Shown piece after piece: positions 1-8,714 of a stretch of DNA of 48,944 nt (the stretch's first letter is position 1; each line of letters begins with the position of its first letter). The DNA is taken from contig CALREW010000004.1 of NCBI GenBank assembly GCA_943356415.1, positions 1-48,944 on the forward strand, read 5' to 3'. The notes under the pieces are model-generated. The model did not search any database and was not told the DNA's origin. It worked only from the letters and a program-made list of their open reading frames with translations. Position numbers and translations under genes: made by a program. The DNA comes from Candidatus Nomurabacteria bacterium. GTDB taxonomy: Bacteria > Patescibacteriota > Minisyncoccia > Phycocordibacterales > SBAW01.

Positions 1-90
1 TAGAAGCCGCCAAAATCCGAAACGGAAGCCCGCGCGGATTCCTCCCCAGGCCCCTCCTCCGCGCGGACAAAATCCAAAAAACAAATTAGT

Positions 91-141
91 CTCGGTTTTG
101 CGAAAATCCAATCCCCAGAAAATAGTTTTCGCAAAACCGAG
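91..141. repeat. Perfect 16-bp inverted repeat (CTCGGTTTTGCGAAAA / TTTTCGCAAAACCGAG), 19-nt loop
   Basis: Arms 91-106 and 126-141 are exact reverse complements. Confidence 0.9.
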
Positions 142-150
142 TCCGCATTG

Positions 151-309
151 AAGCCCCGCCACACTGCCCGAATACTTGGAGGGCAGAACCCCAAAAAGAA
201 AAATGTCCTTTCCATTTTAGAAAAAATCCACCCCCGCGAAAAATCAGAAAAGCAAGGAACATTTTTTCTTTTTGGGGTTGCCGAGTGAAGCGAGGCGGTG
301 GCGGGGCTT
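151..309. repeat. Nested inverted-repeat structure in non-coding DNA
   Basis: Outer arms AAGCCCCGCCAC (151-162)/GTGGCGGGGCTT (298-309); inner hairpin CTGCCC (164-169)/GGGCAG (181-186); long imperfect stem 187-210 with 254-279. Confidence 0.85.
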
Positions 310-486
310 TCGTGGAGCGTACGATTTAGTTTCGCTTCACCACGCGCTCCGCGCGTGCCACATTACCGATTTTGGAAATAGGTTCGGACTTGGTACAATA
401 GACACACCACAAACAAATGAGTCCGATGCAATGCATCGGGCGATTTTGTTTGTACCCAGGAGAGGACTTGAAGGGGAGGCGCGAAA

Positions 487-509
487 AAGCCGGCGACGCG
501 CGCCGGCTT
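487..509 (-). terminator. Intrinsic terminator after the CDF transporter gene
   Basis: AAGCCGGC/GCCGGCTT hairpin followed on the minus strand by a T-run. Confidence 0.6.
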
Positions 510-523
510 CAGCCCACCTCGCG

Positions 524-1222
524 CTACGTGCGAGGTGGAAGTTTTGGCAGACCATGATCATGTCCGCAATGATTGTGGTCGTGATGGCCCATGCGGGCGA
601 GGATGACGACCACAATCGAACTTGCGAACGCAACGACGGCTGTTGCATAGGCGAAGTAGCGGTCGGCGTTGTTCTCTAAGCCCACGAGCATCAGTACTCC
701 GGTGAGAAGCACGAAGGCACTCGTCACCACGTCGAGGAAAACATGGATGGCCTCGACGACGGCGAACTTGTCGAGCGCCGCTTGGTGTTGAATTGCAGCC
801 CAGATACTCACCGCGAGGTGTCGGAAGTCCCACTTACCGTGAGCAGTCTTCAGACGCCATAGGGCAACGCTGGTCGCAATGGCGCCGAGGCCGATCATGG
901 CGAGGGCTTCACGCGGATGTACGTCACTGCCGCCGACTCGCCACAGGATGAGTGCGCCGGCGGCAGCGAGACATGTCGCCTGCAAATACGCAGACCACGT
1001 AGCCCAGCGCTCCGTACGGTCGTGCGCGATGTAGGCGAAGATGGCTGCCAAAGCACTCTGCCCGCCGTCGCCGAAGAGATGCAGAGCATCGGCTTCCGCC
1101 GAGAGGCTCGTGAGCAGCAGTGCAGTCACGTACTCGATTACGCTGAAACCAAACGCGAGGGTGGCTGACGCGCGCAATCGCTTCCAGGTCGGCGGGGGAA
1201 CCGCCGTCGCAGTGAGCTTCAT
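524..1222 (-). CDS. Cation diffusion facilitator (CDF) family transporter, compact, His-rich C-terminus
   Basis: HxxxD motifs (HLFGD, HVFLD), multiple TM segments, C-terminal GHHDHNHCGHDHG; AAGGAGA Shine-Dalgarno before the ATG at 1222. Confidence 0.75.
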   Translation of the reverse strand: MKLTATAVPPPTWKRLRASATLAFGFSVIEYVTALLLTSLSAEADALHLFGDGGQSALAAIFAYIAHDRTERWATWSAYLQATCLAAAGALILWRVGGSDVHPREALAMIGLGAIATSVALWRLKTAHGKWDFRHLAVSIWAAIQHQAALDKFAVVEAIHVFLDVVTSAFVLLTGVLMLVGLENNADRYFAYATAVVAFASSIVVVILARMGHHDHNHCGHDHGLPKLPPRT

Positions 1223-1302
1223 ATGGGGTCTCCTTCCGCTTCTTGTGGTACTGCCGCATGGCGGTGATGTCAATGCGCTTGACCTCCTAATAGGTGTTAC
1301 AA

Positions 1303-1326
1303 AGGCTTGTGGATATCCACAAGCCT
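1303..1326. repeat. 24-bp perfect palindrome AGGCTTGTGGATATCCACAAGCCT
   Basis: Read directly from sequence, between divergent genes. Confidence 0.9.
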
Positions 1327-1355
1327 CCTAAGAGACTTGGCAGTACAATTTTCTT

Positions 1356-1847
1356 ATGGGAGTATCTGTCAGTTGTAAAAACTGCCAAAAACAGTTTTTA
1401 GTTAAGAATTTTTTCATCAAGATTGGAGCTGGTAAATATTGCTCATCTAAATGTCACCACGAATCTAAGAGAACTGGAACTTGGCTAAAGTGTGAAGGGT
1501 GTAAGAAGGATATCTACAGAACACCTAAATATTTAGAGGCATCAAAGAGTAAGAAGTATTTTTGTAGCAAATCTTGTCAAACTGTTTGGAGAAACAAGGA
1601 ATACAGCGGTGCACGACATGCTCACTGGAAGCATGGTATGGCTTCGTATCGCAACATCATGAAGCGTGCGGGCAGAGAGGCACGCTGCGCTTTATGTAAA
1701 GTTACAGATGAACGTGTGATAATCGTTCATCACAAAGATAAGAACAGATTGAATAATTCCATAGATAACCTGGTCTGGTTGTGCAGAAATTGTCACTACG
1801 TGGTTCATAATTATGCGGATGGACTGACAAGACAGTTCATCATATAG
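1356..1847 (+). CDS. HNH endonuclease with N-terminal Cys-rich zinc-finger-like motifs
   Basis: CxxC pairs; C-terminal HHKDKNRLNNSIDNLVWLCRNCHYVVH HNH signature. Confidence 0.85.
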   Translation: MGVSVSCKNCQKQFLVKNFFIKIGAGKYCSSKCHHESKRTGTWLKCEGCKKDIYRTPKYLEASKSKKYFCSKSCQTVWRNKEYSGARHAHWKHGMASYRNIMKRAGREARCALCKVTDERVIIVHHKDKNRLNNSIDNLVWLCRNCHYVVHNYADGLTRQFII

Positions 1848-1860
1848 TTTGCGAGTTCAT

Positions 1861-1937
1861 GGTGGCCGTAGCTCAGCTGGTAGAGCTCCAGATTGTGGAT
1901 CTGGCTGTCACGGGTTCGAGCCCCGTCGGTCACCCCA
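1861..1937 (+). tRNA. tRNA-His (GTG)
   Basis: Cloverleaf with anticodon GTG, TTCGAGC T-loop, G-1:C73 pair typical of tRNA-His, encoded CCA. Confidence 0.95.
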
Positions 1938-1941
1938 GGAT

Positions 1942-2427
1942 ATGGGTATGAAGTTTCCTCAATTTTTTAAACTGGCCATCTCGATTGCTGTCTGTGAGCT
2001 GGTAGGTATTGTCGGGTCTATTGTTACCACACCTTCAATTTCCGGCTGGTATACAACGCTGACGGTGCCTGCCTTCAACCCGCCTAACTGGATATTCGGA
2101 CCGGTCTGGACGACCCTCTATCTGCTTATGGGTACGGCAGTATTCTTGATTTGGAACAAAGGTTTTGATCGCAGCGATGTCAAAAAGGCGTTCGCGGTAT
2201 TTATGCTCCAGCTTGTTCTCAACATGTCATGGTCGATCGTATTTTTTGGTTTACAAAATCCGGCGTGGGCGTTTGTAACTATTGTGGCCATGTGGCTCTC
2301 CATCGTTTGGACGATGATCCTTTTTAATAAAATATCAAAATCGGCAATGTGGCTCCTCGTGCCGTATGTCCTCTGGGTAAGTTTTGCTTCGTATCTTAAC
2401 TATTCAATCTGGACATTAAATTCATGA
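1942..2427 (+). CDS. TspO/MBR family tryptophan-rich sensory protein
   Basis: WYTTLTVPAFNPPNWIFGPVWTTLYLLMG motif; start placed after the tRNA rather than at 1849. Confidence 0.85.
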   Translation: MGMKFPQFFKLAISIAVCELVGIVGSIVTTPSISGWYTTLTVPAFNPPNWIFGPVWTTLYLLMGTAVFLIWNKGFDRSDVKKAFAVFMLQLVLNMSWSIVFFGLQNPAWAFVTIVAMWLSIVWTMILFNKISKSAMWLLVPYVLWVSFASYLNYSIWTLNS

Positions 2428-2939
2428 GGGCAAAGGTTGTTACGGTCAATGACCGAATGCAAAAGAACTATATCTATACGTGTGTTAAGCCTGTAGGTAA
2501 AAACTTTGATCCACAGTTCAAGCCGGATCTCACACCTCGTCAAATGCTTGGGCTCGGCGTATTTGGTGGGGTATATCTGCGCGATTGCGTAAAAGAATTC
2601 CCGGCGAGCTGGTTCGCCAAAGCGAAGATGCAGAAGCACAGTGTGTACAAATCGGATCCGGAGCTTAATTTTTTCAAGGTCAACGCAAGCCAGCCGCTCT
2701 CAGTTTGGAAAAATAAAGGATGGATTCATAAGGACGATCCTCGAGGATGGTTCCAGTGGTACTGCAGATACTACATGGGTCGACGTTGCGCTGATGATGA
2801 ACGACAAATCAAACGCTGGAAGGCAATTAGCAGACACATCTACCAACTCACATACAACTGCAGGTCACGGGACTTCCTATGTCGCCCCACCCAGAGGCAA
2901 GCCCTCCTCCATTGGGCTTACGATAGTAGAAAGATGTAG
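2424..2939 (+). CDS. Hypothetical protein
   Basis: 171-aa ORF overlapping the TspO stop by 4 nt. Confidence 0.6.
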   Translation: MRAKVVTVNDRMQKNYIYTCVKPVGKNFDPQFKPDLTPRQMLGLGVFGGVYLRDCVKEFPASWFAKAKMQKHSVYKSDPELNFFKVNASQPLSVWKNKGWIHKDDPRGWFQWYCRYYMGRRCADDERQIKRWKAISRHIYQLTYNCRSRDFLCRPTQRQALLHWAYDSRKM

Positions 2940-2954
2940 GATTTTCTTTTGTGG

Positions 2955-3713
2955 TCAGAGGGCAATGATGGAGGAGTTTTGTTCTGAACCCTTTTTTACT
3001 TTGAAGAAAAGAGTCTGGAATAGCCGCCCAGTCTCAATGCTATTTCCGAATCCTGGGCCGCCCACATGGGGCATTGATCCGCGCACCAATATCAACCGAT
3101 TGTAGATATTGGCGAAGTCGTCGACCAGTTCCCATCTTTCGGCGCTCGACATCCATTCAAGATTATTTCCATGCCTATTTCTGAAGAGTTTGAGACCTGA
3201 ATCGCGAGGCGCATTTTTGTTGAGGTAGACGATACCTGCCCAACCGTCATCTCCGACCGTATTCCATTCATCCCGCATGTGGTTATGGACGCCAGTGCCG
3301 AGTGGTTGGGCATGAGTTTTCACGGTAAAAGAACAATTCCACCTGCAGCTAGTTGCGCCCGGTAGCAAATTGTTAAACGTTCCTGGCTTGCTTGGATCAA
3401 TCAGATCAGGACGAGGCGCCACGATGCTGCCGTCTTCGTTTTCAGGGAAATCTTTTTTCCAGTGTTCTTGGTCAATCTCTTCGCCGGTAATTGACTCAAG
3501 CTTTTTAATAAATTCACGGGACGATTTGAATGGACAAACCGCCGCTTTTTTAAAACGAGTGGTGTACCAATCGGCCCCTACCATGTGCTCGGGCGCACTC
3601 GAACCTCTCGTATGGAGTGCGTAGGGGTTATAAAAAGGTTGAGCACGCGCATATGCGGCAATTGCATCTGGGTCTTGGTAGAAATCGTTTACAACGATGA
3701 TATCGCGCCTCAT
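2955..3713 (-). CDS. DUF6445/2OG-Fe(II) oxygenase-like protein
   Basis: HNHMRDEWNTVGDDGWAGIVYLNKNAP...GRLFQTLFF pattern; start at MRRDIIVV. Confidence 0.6.
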   Translation of the reverse strand: MRRDIIVVNDFYQDPDAIAAYARAQPFYNPYALHTRGSSAPEHMVGADWYTTRFKKAAVCPFKSSREFIKKLESITGEEIDQEHWKKDFPENEDGSIVAPRPDLIDPSKPGTFNNLLPGATSCRWNCSFTVKTHAQPLGTGVHNHMRDEWNTVGDDGWAGIVYLNKNAPRDSGLKLFRNRHGNNLEWMSSAERWELVDDFANIYNRLILVRGSMPHVGGPGFGNSIETGRLFQTLFFKVKKGSEQNSSIIAL

Positions 3714-3839
3714 GTTTTTAAATACTAGTATGTGGTGACAAAATTGGTAAGGAAGGGATTGCACCGCGGTGCCTCTAAAACTTCACCCACAGCCTGGACC
3801 TTGCGCTGTAGCAGGGGGCAGCCTGATACTTAGTGCCAT

Positions 3840-4217
3840 ATGGAAATCACCGCATTTATAGCGCAGTTCATGGGTTATTTTTTAGTAATAGTGGGAGGTG
3901 CGATGTTATTGAAGCGTGCGACGGTTGATGCGGCTATCCGCAATGCCTCAAAAAATCGTGGCACCATGTTTCTGCTGGGCCTCTCAGAGATAGCTGGAGG
4001 TATCCTCCTCGTTCTGGCACATCCAGCGTGGGATAGCCTGCTTGATAAAGCGATATCGCTCCTCTCCTGGTTCATCCTTCTTGAGGGTGTGTTTTACGTT
4101 ATCGCCAAGGAGAAACAAATTATGAAAATAATTCGTTTCTTTCATAACGAAAGCATCTATTACAGCATTTCGCTTGCGTTTGTTGTCGTTGGGGCAGCGA
4201 TGCTCATCGGCGCATAG
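3840..4217 (+). CDS. Small integral membrane protein
   Basis: 125-aa ORF with several hydrophobic segments. Confidence 0.6.
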   Translation: MEITAFIAQFMGYFLVIVGGAMLLKRATVDAAIRNASKNRGTMFLLGLSEIAGGILLVLAHPAWDSLLDKAISLLSWFILLEGVFYVIAKEKQIMKIIRFFHNESIYYSISLAFVVVGAAMLIGA

Positions 4218-4232
4218 CGCGCTTCCTTGTTA

Positions 4233-5213
4233 ATGGCACGACTTTTTATTGCGCCAGCGCTTGTAACAGTCGTTGCACTTTTCGCTGTTCTTGTGTTGGG
4301 CGGGTTTGAGGCGCTTATTCTAGCTTCGATACTCTCGGTCCTTGAAGTTACGTTGTCTTTTGATAACGCAATTGTTAATGCAAAGGTGTTGCACCGCATG
4401 GATGAGAGGTGGCAAGCGCGCTTCCTTACTTGGGGGATTCTTATTGCGGTTGTCGGAACACGTCTCGTCCTCCCCATTCTTATTGTGTCAGCGGGGGTAT
4501 GGATGTCTCCATGGGCTGTGGCCCAACTTGCGGTGCTTAACCCAGAAGGGTATGCCCATCTTCTTGAAAGTGCGCACTACGGGATAGCTTCTTTTGGAGC
4601 CGCCTTCCTTATGATGGTTTCGCTTAAATATTTCATCGATGAACATAAAGATGTCCACTGGATACGAGTTCTTGAGAAGCGCCTCGCAAAATGGGGACAC
4701 ATTGATTCACTCGAGATAGCTGTCGCGTTGATAGCCATTTTTGCGGCATCTCTTTTTGTGGAAACCGCTGGCAGCGTGGTGTTGGGGGCTGGTGTTGTGG
4801 GTGTCGTTCTCTTTATTGCGATGGAGGGAATTGTAGGTTCGTTTCAAATCCCCGGCGCCACTGCAGTTTCTGGGGCAACTCTTTTTCTCTATCTCAACGT
4901 GCTTGACTCCGCGTTTTCACTTGATGGCGTCGTTGGTGCCTTTGCGCTGACTACGGATCTTCTCATTATTGTTGTTGGACTTGGCATTGGTGCCTACTTT
5001 GTACGAACACTCACCATCTATTTAGTGCGGGTGAGAGCCCTTGAAGAACTTCGATATCTTGAGCACGGTGCTCACTGGGCAATATTAGGACTTTCCCTCT
5101 GCATGCTCTTTTCTTTGGTCGTGCGGGTTCCGGAGGTTGTCACAGGAGGCATTGGCCTGCTCTTTATCGCGCTTTCATATATATCGTCGCGACAGGAAGC
5201 AAAACGGAGGTAG
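4233..5213 (+). CDS. DUF475/TerC-like integral membrane protein
   Basis: Multi-TM protein with SVLEVTLSFDNAIVNAKVL and LDSAFSLDGVVGAF motifs. Confidence 0.75.
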   Translation: MARLFIAPALVTVVALFAVLVLGGFEALILASILSVLEVTLSFDNAIVNAKVLHRMDERWQARFLTWGILIAVVGTRLVLPILIVSAGVWMSPWAVAQLAVLNPEGYAHLLESAHYGIASFGAAFLMMVSLKYFIDEHKDVHWIRVLEKRLAKWGHIDSLEIAVALIAIFAASLFVETAGSVVLGAGVVGVVLFIAMEGIVGSFQIPGATAVSGATLFLYLNVLDSAFSLDGVVGAFALTTDLLIIVVGLGIGAYFVRTLTIYLVRVRALEELRYLEHGAHWAILGLSLCMLFSLVVRVPEVVTGGIGLLFIALSYISSRQEAKRR

Positions 5214-5300
5214 GGACTACAACACATATACAGGGGTCACGTCGAGGAATCTTTGGCGTTGGTATAGAGGGCGTACTTACTAGCCAATAGCTATACCAAT

Positions 5301-5801
5301 ATGAAATCCATAGTACATAAAGTTGCCGCAGCCCTTGTTGCTGGAGGCATGCTTATCCCGTCGCTTGCGTTTGCAAACGAAGGATTTGCAGTTTCGGCCA
5401 ACGCATCAACGACTGCAACGCAGCGTAGTTGTATGCAAACGGCTACGTCAATTAAGGCTGACGCAAACATCGCGTCACTTGACGCACTCTTCGCATCGAT
5501 TCGCACGGCGTTCGTGGTTCGCAAAAATACCACCATCGCTGCGTGGGGTAATGCCGATGGTTCTGCTCGCGTGACTGCACTTGTATCTGCGAATACCGCG
5601 TTCGCTTCTTCGGTAAAGGATGCATGGAAGTCGTTCCGCACGAGTCGCACCAACGCTGAGGCAACGTATAAGGCATCAGCAAAAGCCTGCGGCATAGAGA
5701 AAGCTGCAAAGGAATCCAAGAAGGATGACAAGGGCAATGAAGGGAAGCACGCTGGGTTCGAGGGCAAGTTCCACCTCAATCTAGGTCTCTTCCGCCACTA
5801 A
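5301..5801 (+). CDS. Hypothetical secreted protein
   Basis: N-terminal signal peptide (AALVAGGMLIPSLAFA), Ala/Lys-rich body. Confidence 0.6.
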   Translation: MKSIVHKVAAALVAGGMLIPSLAFANEGFAVSANASTTATQRSCMQTATSIKADANIASLDALFASIRTAFVVRKNTTIAAWGNADGSARVTALVSANTAFASSVKDAWKSFRTSRTNAEATYKASAKACGIEKAAKESKKDDKGNEGKHAGFEGKFHLNLGLFRH

Positions 5802-5827
5802 TCTTCCTTACGATTCTTGGCAACGTT

Positions 5828-5858
5828 CACCGCGCCCCCCAAAAGGGGCGCGCGGTGC
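5828..5858 (+). terminator. GC-rich hairpin, probable terminator
   Basis: CACCGCGC-CCCC / GGGG-C-GCGCGGTG stem with AAAA-containing loop; no strong T-run. Confidence 0.4.
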
Positions 5859-5878
5859 GTTTGAGGTACAATGGCCTC

Positions 5879-6346
5879 ATGTCAGAGAAGAAGCGTGCGA
5901 GTGAACCGCTCGCACTTGCCGTAACCAGATGGGTTGGTTCATCGCCGTCGCTCGTCTTTCACTCCGCCCTTTTTGTCGGAAGTTTTTGTGCCGCCTACTT
6001 AGACTTTGTCCCATTTGAAAGGATGTTGCTTATAGTGACCACCATCGTATCTCTTGAAGCAATTTATCTATCCATTTTTATACAAATGAGCCTCAATATC
6101 GCGAACCAAACGATTGAAGCAGTCGAAGAAGATCTCGATGAGATACAAGAAGATATCGATGAGATACAAGAAGACGTCGATGAAATTCAAAAGGACGTCG
6201 ACGAGATACAAAAAGATGTCGATGGAATAGAGGAAAGTGAGGAAGAAGACGAAGCACATAAGCGAGCACAGAAAGATGCGCTTATAAGTATTGAAAAGGG
6301 TCTCGCGCAGCTGCTTGCAGACGTCGAACGCCTTAAGTCAAAATAG
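5879..6346 (+). CDS. DUF1003-like membrane protein with C-terminal heptad-repeat coiled coil
   Basis: SLEAIYLSIFIQMSLN motif; DEIQEDI/V repeats. Confidence 0.6.
   Translation: MSEKKRASEPLALAVTRWVGSSPSLVFHSALFVGSFCAAYLDFVPFERMLLIVTTIVSLEAIYLSIFIQMSLNIANQTIEAVEEDLDEIQEDIDEIQEDVDEIQKDVDEIQKDVDGIEESEEEDEAHKRAQKDALISIEKGLAQLLADVERLKSK
6131..6235 (+). repeat. Five tandem 21-bp imperfect repeats inside the coding sequence
   Basis: gatctcgatgagatacaagaa-type unit repeated in frame. Confidence 0.85.
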
Positions 6347-6389
6347 GAGCATGAACATACCGTATATCCCAGATGACAAAGAGGAGATT

Positions 6390-6824
6390 ATGAAAAAAGA
6401 TGTGAAAAGTTTTTTTACTAAGTTTCGCGAGTTTGCAGTAAAAGGCAATGCGATCGATCTAGCAGTTGGTATTGTCATTGGTACCGCGTTTGGCAAAATT
6501 GTTTCCTCGCTTGTTACAGATCTGATCATGCCGACGGTTAGTCTTATGACTGGTGGTGTGAATTTCAACACCCTCGCCATCTCCATCAAGCGCCCACTTT
6601 CTGCGGTGGGGACAGCTCCTATCAACATAACCTACGGTGTTTTTCTCCAGACACTCTTTGATTTTCTTATCATTTCGGCGGTACTTTTTCTTGTCATTCA
6701 AGCGATGCACACCGCTAAAAAACGTTTTGAAAAAGAACAGGCGGTGGCGCCTCCAGCAGAGAAGCCTGCTGACATCCGTCTCCTCGAGGAAATACGCGAT
6801 TTGTTAAAGGAGAGAAAAGTGTAG
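6390..6824 (+). CDS. mscL: Large-conductance mechanosensitive channel
   Basis: FREFAVKGNAIDLAVGIVIGTAFGKIVSSLVTDLIMP motif; GAGGAG before the ATG. Confidence 0.93.
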   Translation: MKKDVKSFFTKFREFAVKGNAIDLAVGIVIGTAFGKIVSSLVTDLIMPTVSLMTGGVNFNTLAISIKRPLSAVGTAPINITYGVFLQTLFDFLIISAVLFLVIQAMHTAKKRFEKEQAVAPPAEKPADIRLLEEIRDLLKERKV

Positions 6825-6832
6825 CGGGCCGG

Positions 6833-6861
6833 TTGACAGTCTTTTTACGTAGGAGTATTTT
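6833..6861 (+). promoter_or_regulatory. Promoter TTGACA-17-TATTTT
   Basis: Consensus -35 at 6833-6838, 17-nt spacer, -10 at 6856-6861. Confidence 0.75.
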
Positions 6862-6867
6862 CCTTTT

Positions 6868-7060
6868 GTGCGGATGTCGGTACGAGGGCGGACCCTCTCT
6901 CTCTTGGCCAAGAAGTTGATGCCAGAGCTGCGCAACGTCATGCCGCGTGAGCGCGCAAGACCGAACGTATCTCGATCGACTAACACTAGTGTCGAGGGCG
7001 GTTCAACCCTAACACCGGCATCCGCCGCGCGGTCCCGCTTCGGCGGGCCGTTCTATTTTT
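6868..7060 (+). ncRNA. Candidate structured ncRNA of about 190 nt, class unknown
   Basis: Promoter just upstream; 12-bp closing stem 6870-6881/7014-7025; terminator 7030-7060. Confidence 0.6.
7030..7060 (+). terminator. Intrinsic terminator (CGGTCCCGC TTCG GCGGGCCG + T-rich tail)
   Basis: 8-bp stem with one bulge, TTCG loop. Confidence 0.8.
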
Positions 7061-7089
7061 AGAAAAGAGGTGCGTGATATAGTGTGCCC

Positions 7090-7785
7090 ATGGATACGCA
7101 CAAACCAACCCTTTCTACCCCTGCAGCAGTTCTTCTTGCCGGCGTTATCATTGCAGGCGCCATTGTTTATGCATTTGGCTTTGCCCCGAACACAAAAGGA
7201 ACCACTGATACCGCAAAAACCCCTGAGACAAAACCGATTCCCGCAGTAACGGAGAGTGATTACCGTCTCGGTGCCGCACAGCCGAAACTCATTCTTGTTG
7301 AATATTCAGACCTCGAGTGTCCATTTTGCGGCCAATTTCATCCAGCCATAAAGCAGGTAGCTGAAGAACTGAGCGGAGAAGTTCAGTGGGTGTACCGCCA
7401 CTTCCCGTTGACCCAGATACACCAAAACGCACTGCCGGCAGCACTTGCTGCTGAATGTGTTGGTCAAATGAAGGGAAACGCTGCATTCTGGACGTATATC
7501 AATGGAGTGTTTGCGCAGCAAAAATTGATAGGGAAGCCATTGATTGAATCACTTGCGGGAGTGCAGGGTATTAGTGCGACTGATCTTGAAGCGTGCATGG
7601 CCAAAGACGAGACGCTTGCGATTGTACAGAAACAATTTAACGACGCGGTTGCAGCCGGCGGGCAAGGTACGCCGTTCACCATTATTCTCGACTCGAAAGG
7701 CAAACAGGTAGCAACTCTCCCGGGCAGTATGGCGTACGCACAACTTAAGGCTCAAGTAGAAGCACTTCTCGCAAAAGCACGCTAG
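7090..7785 (+). CDS. Membrane-anchored DsbA-like thiol oxidoreductase
   Basis: N-terminal TM, EYSDLECPFCGQFHP CxxC motif, GTPF cis-Pro motif. Confidence 0.88.
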   Translation: MDTHKPTLSTPAAVLLAGVIIAGAIVYAFGFAPNTKGTTDTAKTPETKPIPAVTESDYRLGAAQPKLILVEYSDLECPFCGQFHPAIKQVAEELSGEVQWVYRHFPLTQIHQNALPAALAAECVGQMKGNAAFWTYINGVFAQQKLIGKPLIESLAGVQGISATDLEACMAKDETLAIVQKQFNDAVAAGGQGTPFTIILDSKGKQVATLPGSMAYAQLKAQVEALLAKAR

Positions 7786-7868
7786 AGCGTCACAGGCGCA
7801 GACTACGAGCGTTGGTGTGGTGAAGCCTCTTTAGATTGGCTCAATTTATACACATAGTTTCATACAAT

Positions 7869-8690
7869 ATGAACGCATTGTTTGAAGGAGAAAATGGTCT
7901 TTGGATGCGACGCGCGGGGTTAGCAGTTCTTGTTTTACTCGCCGTATTTCTTTTGGTAAAAGTGTTCGCGGATCTCAAGGGACTTCGCTACATTGGAACG
8001 GGTATTCCAGCGATGAATACCATCACTGTTGAAGGTGATGGAGAAGCCGTTGCGGTGCCAGATATCGCAACGTTTACTTTTTCTGTAGTTGAGACAGCAA
8101 AGACTGTTTCTGAGGCACAAGACAGCGCGACCAAAAAGATGGAAGCAGCCGTTGCGTATCTTAAGGAGCAAAAGATAGACGACAAAGATATTAAGACCGT
8201 TGATTACAGCGTTAATCCTCAGTACGAATGGCAAAATACTGTTTGTCCTGCGATGGTTGGCGCGTATTGCCCACAAGGGAAGTCAGTACTCACGGGTTAT
8301 CAAGTACGCCAGACAATTGAAGTGAAGGTGCGTGATACCAAACAGGCCGGGACACTTCTCTCTGGAGTGGGGGATAAGGGTGCAAGTGAACTCTCAGGCC
8401 TAAGCTTTAGTCTCGACGATAAAGATAAGGTTGCAGACGAAGCTCGAAACGAAGCAATCGAGAAAGCAAAGGCCAAGGCCGAAGCACTCGCCGATGGTCT
8501 CGATGTCACCCTCGTTCGCATTGTGAACTTCAGCGATAACAGTGGCGGATACTATCCTCCGATGGCATACGACTCGTATGGCCGTGGTGGCGCGCTGATG
8601 AGCGAGGCAAAAGTTGCCGCTCCGGTGCCAACGCCTGAGGGACAGAACAAATACACCTCGCACGTCACTATTACGTACGAAATACGCTAA
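7869..8690 (+). CDS. SIMPL (DUF541) domain protein
   Basis: ITVEGDGEAVAVPDIATFTFSV...YQVRQTIEVKVRD. Confidence 0.85.
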   Translation: MNALFEGENGLWMRRAGLAVLVLLAVFLLVKVFADLKGLRYIGTGIPAMNTITVEGDGEAVAVPDIATFTFSVVETAKTVSEAQDSATKKMEAAVAYLKEQKIDDKDIKTVDYSVNPQYEWQNTVCPAMVGAYCPQGKSVLTGYQVRQTIEVKVRDTKQAGTLLSGVGDKGASELSGLSFSLDDKDKVADEARNEAIEKAKAKAEALADGLDVTLVRIVNFSDNSGGYYPPMAYDSYGRGGALMSEAKVAAPVPTPEGQNKYTSHVTITYEIR

Positions 8691-8714
8691 TTTCTCGAAG
8701 TTTATAAGGCAGGA

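Noticed and set aside
1849-1941. N-terminal extension of the TspO ORF from 1849
   Set aside because: Would translate through the tRNA-His gene; start at 1942 fits the family.
3755-3839. Possible tRNA or ncRNA in the gap containing GCACCGCGGTGC
   Set aside because: Only a short palindrome; no cloverleaf, promoter or terminator support.
6868-7062. 64-aa ORF across the candidate ncRNA (and minus-strand 6804-6986)
   Set aside because: Translation is not protein-like and covers the closing stem and terminator; RNA interpretation is better supported.
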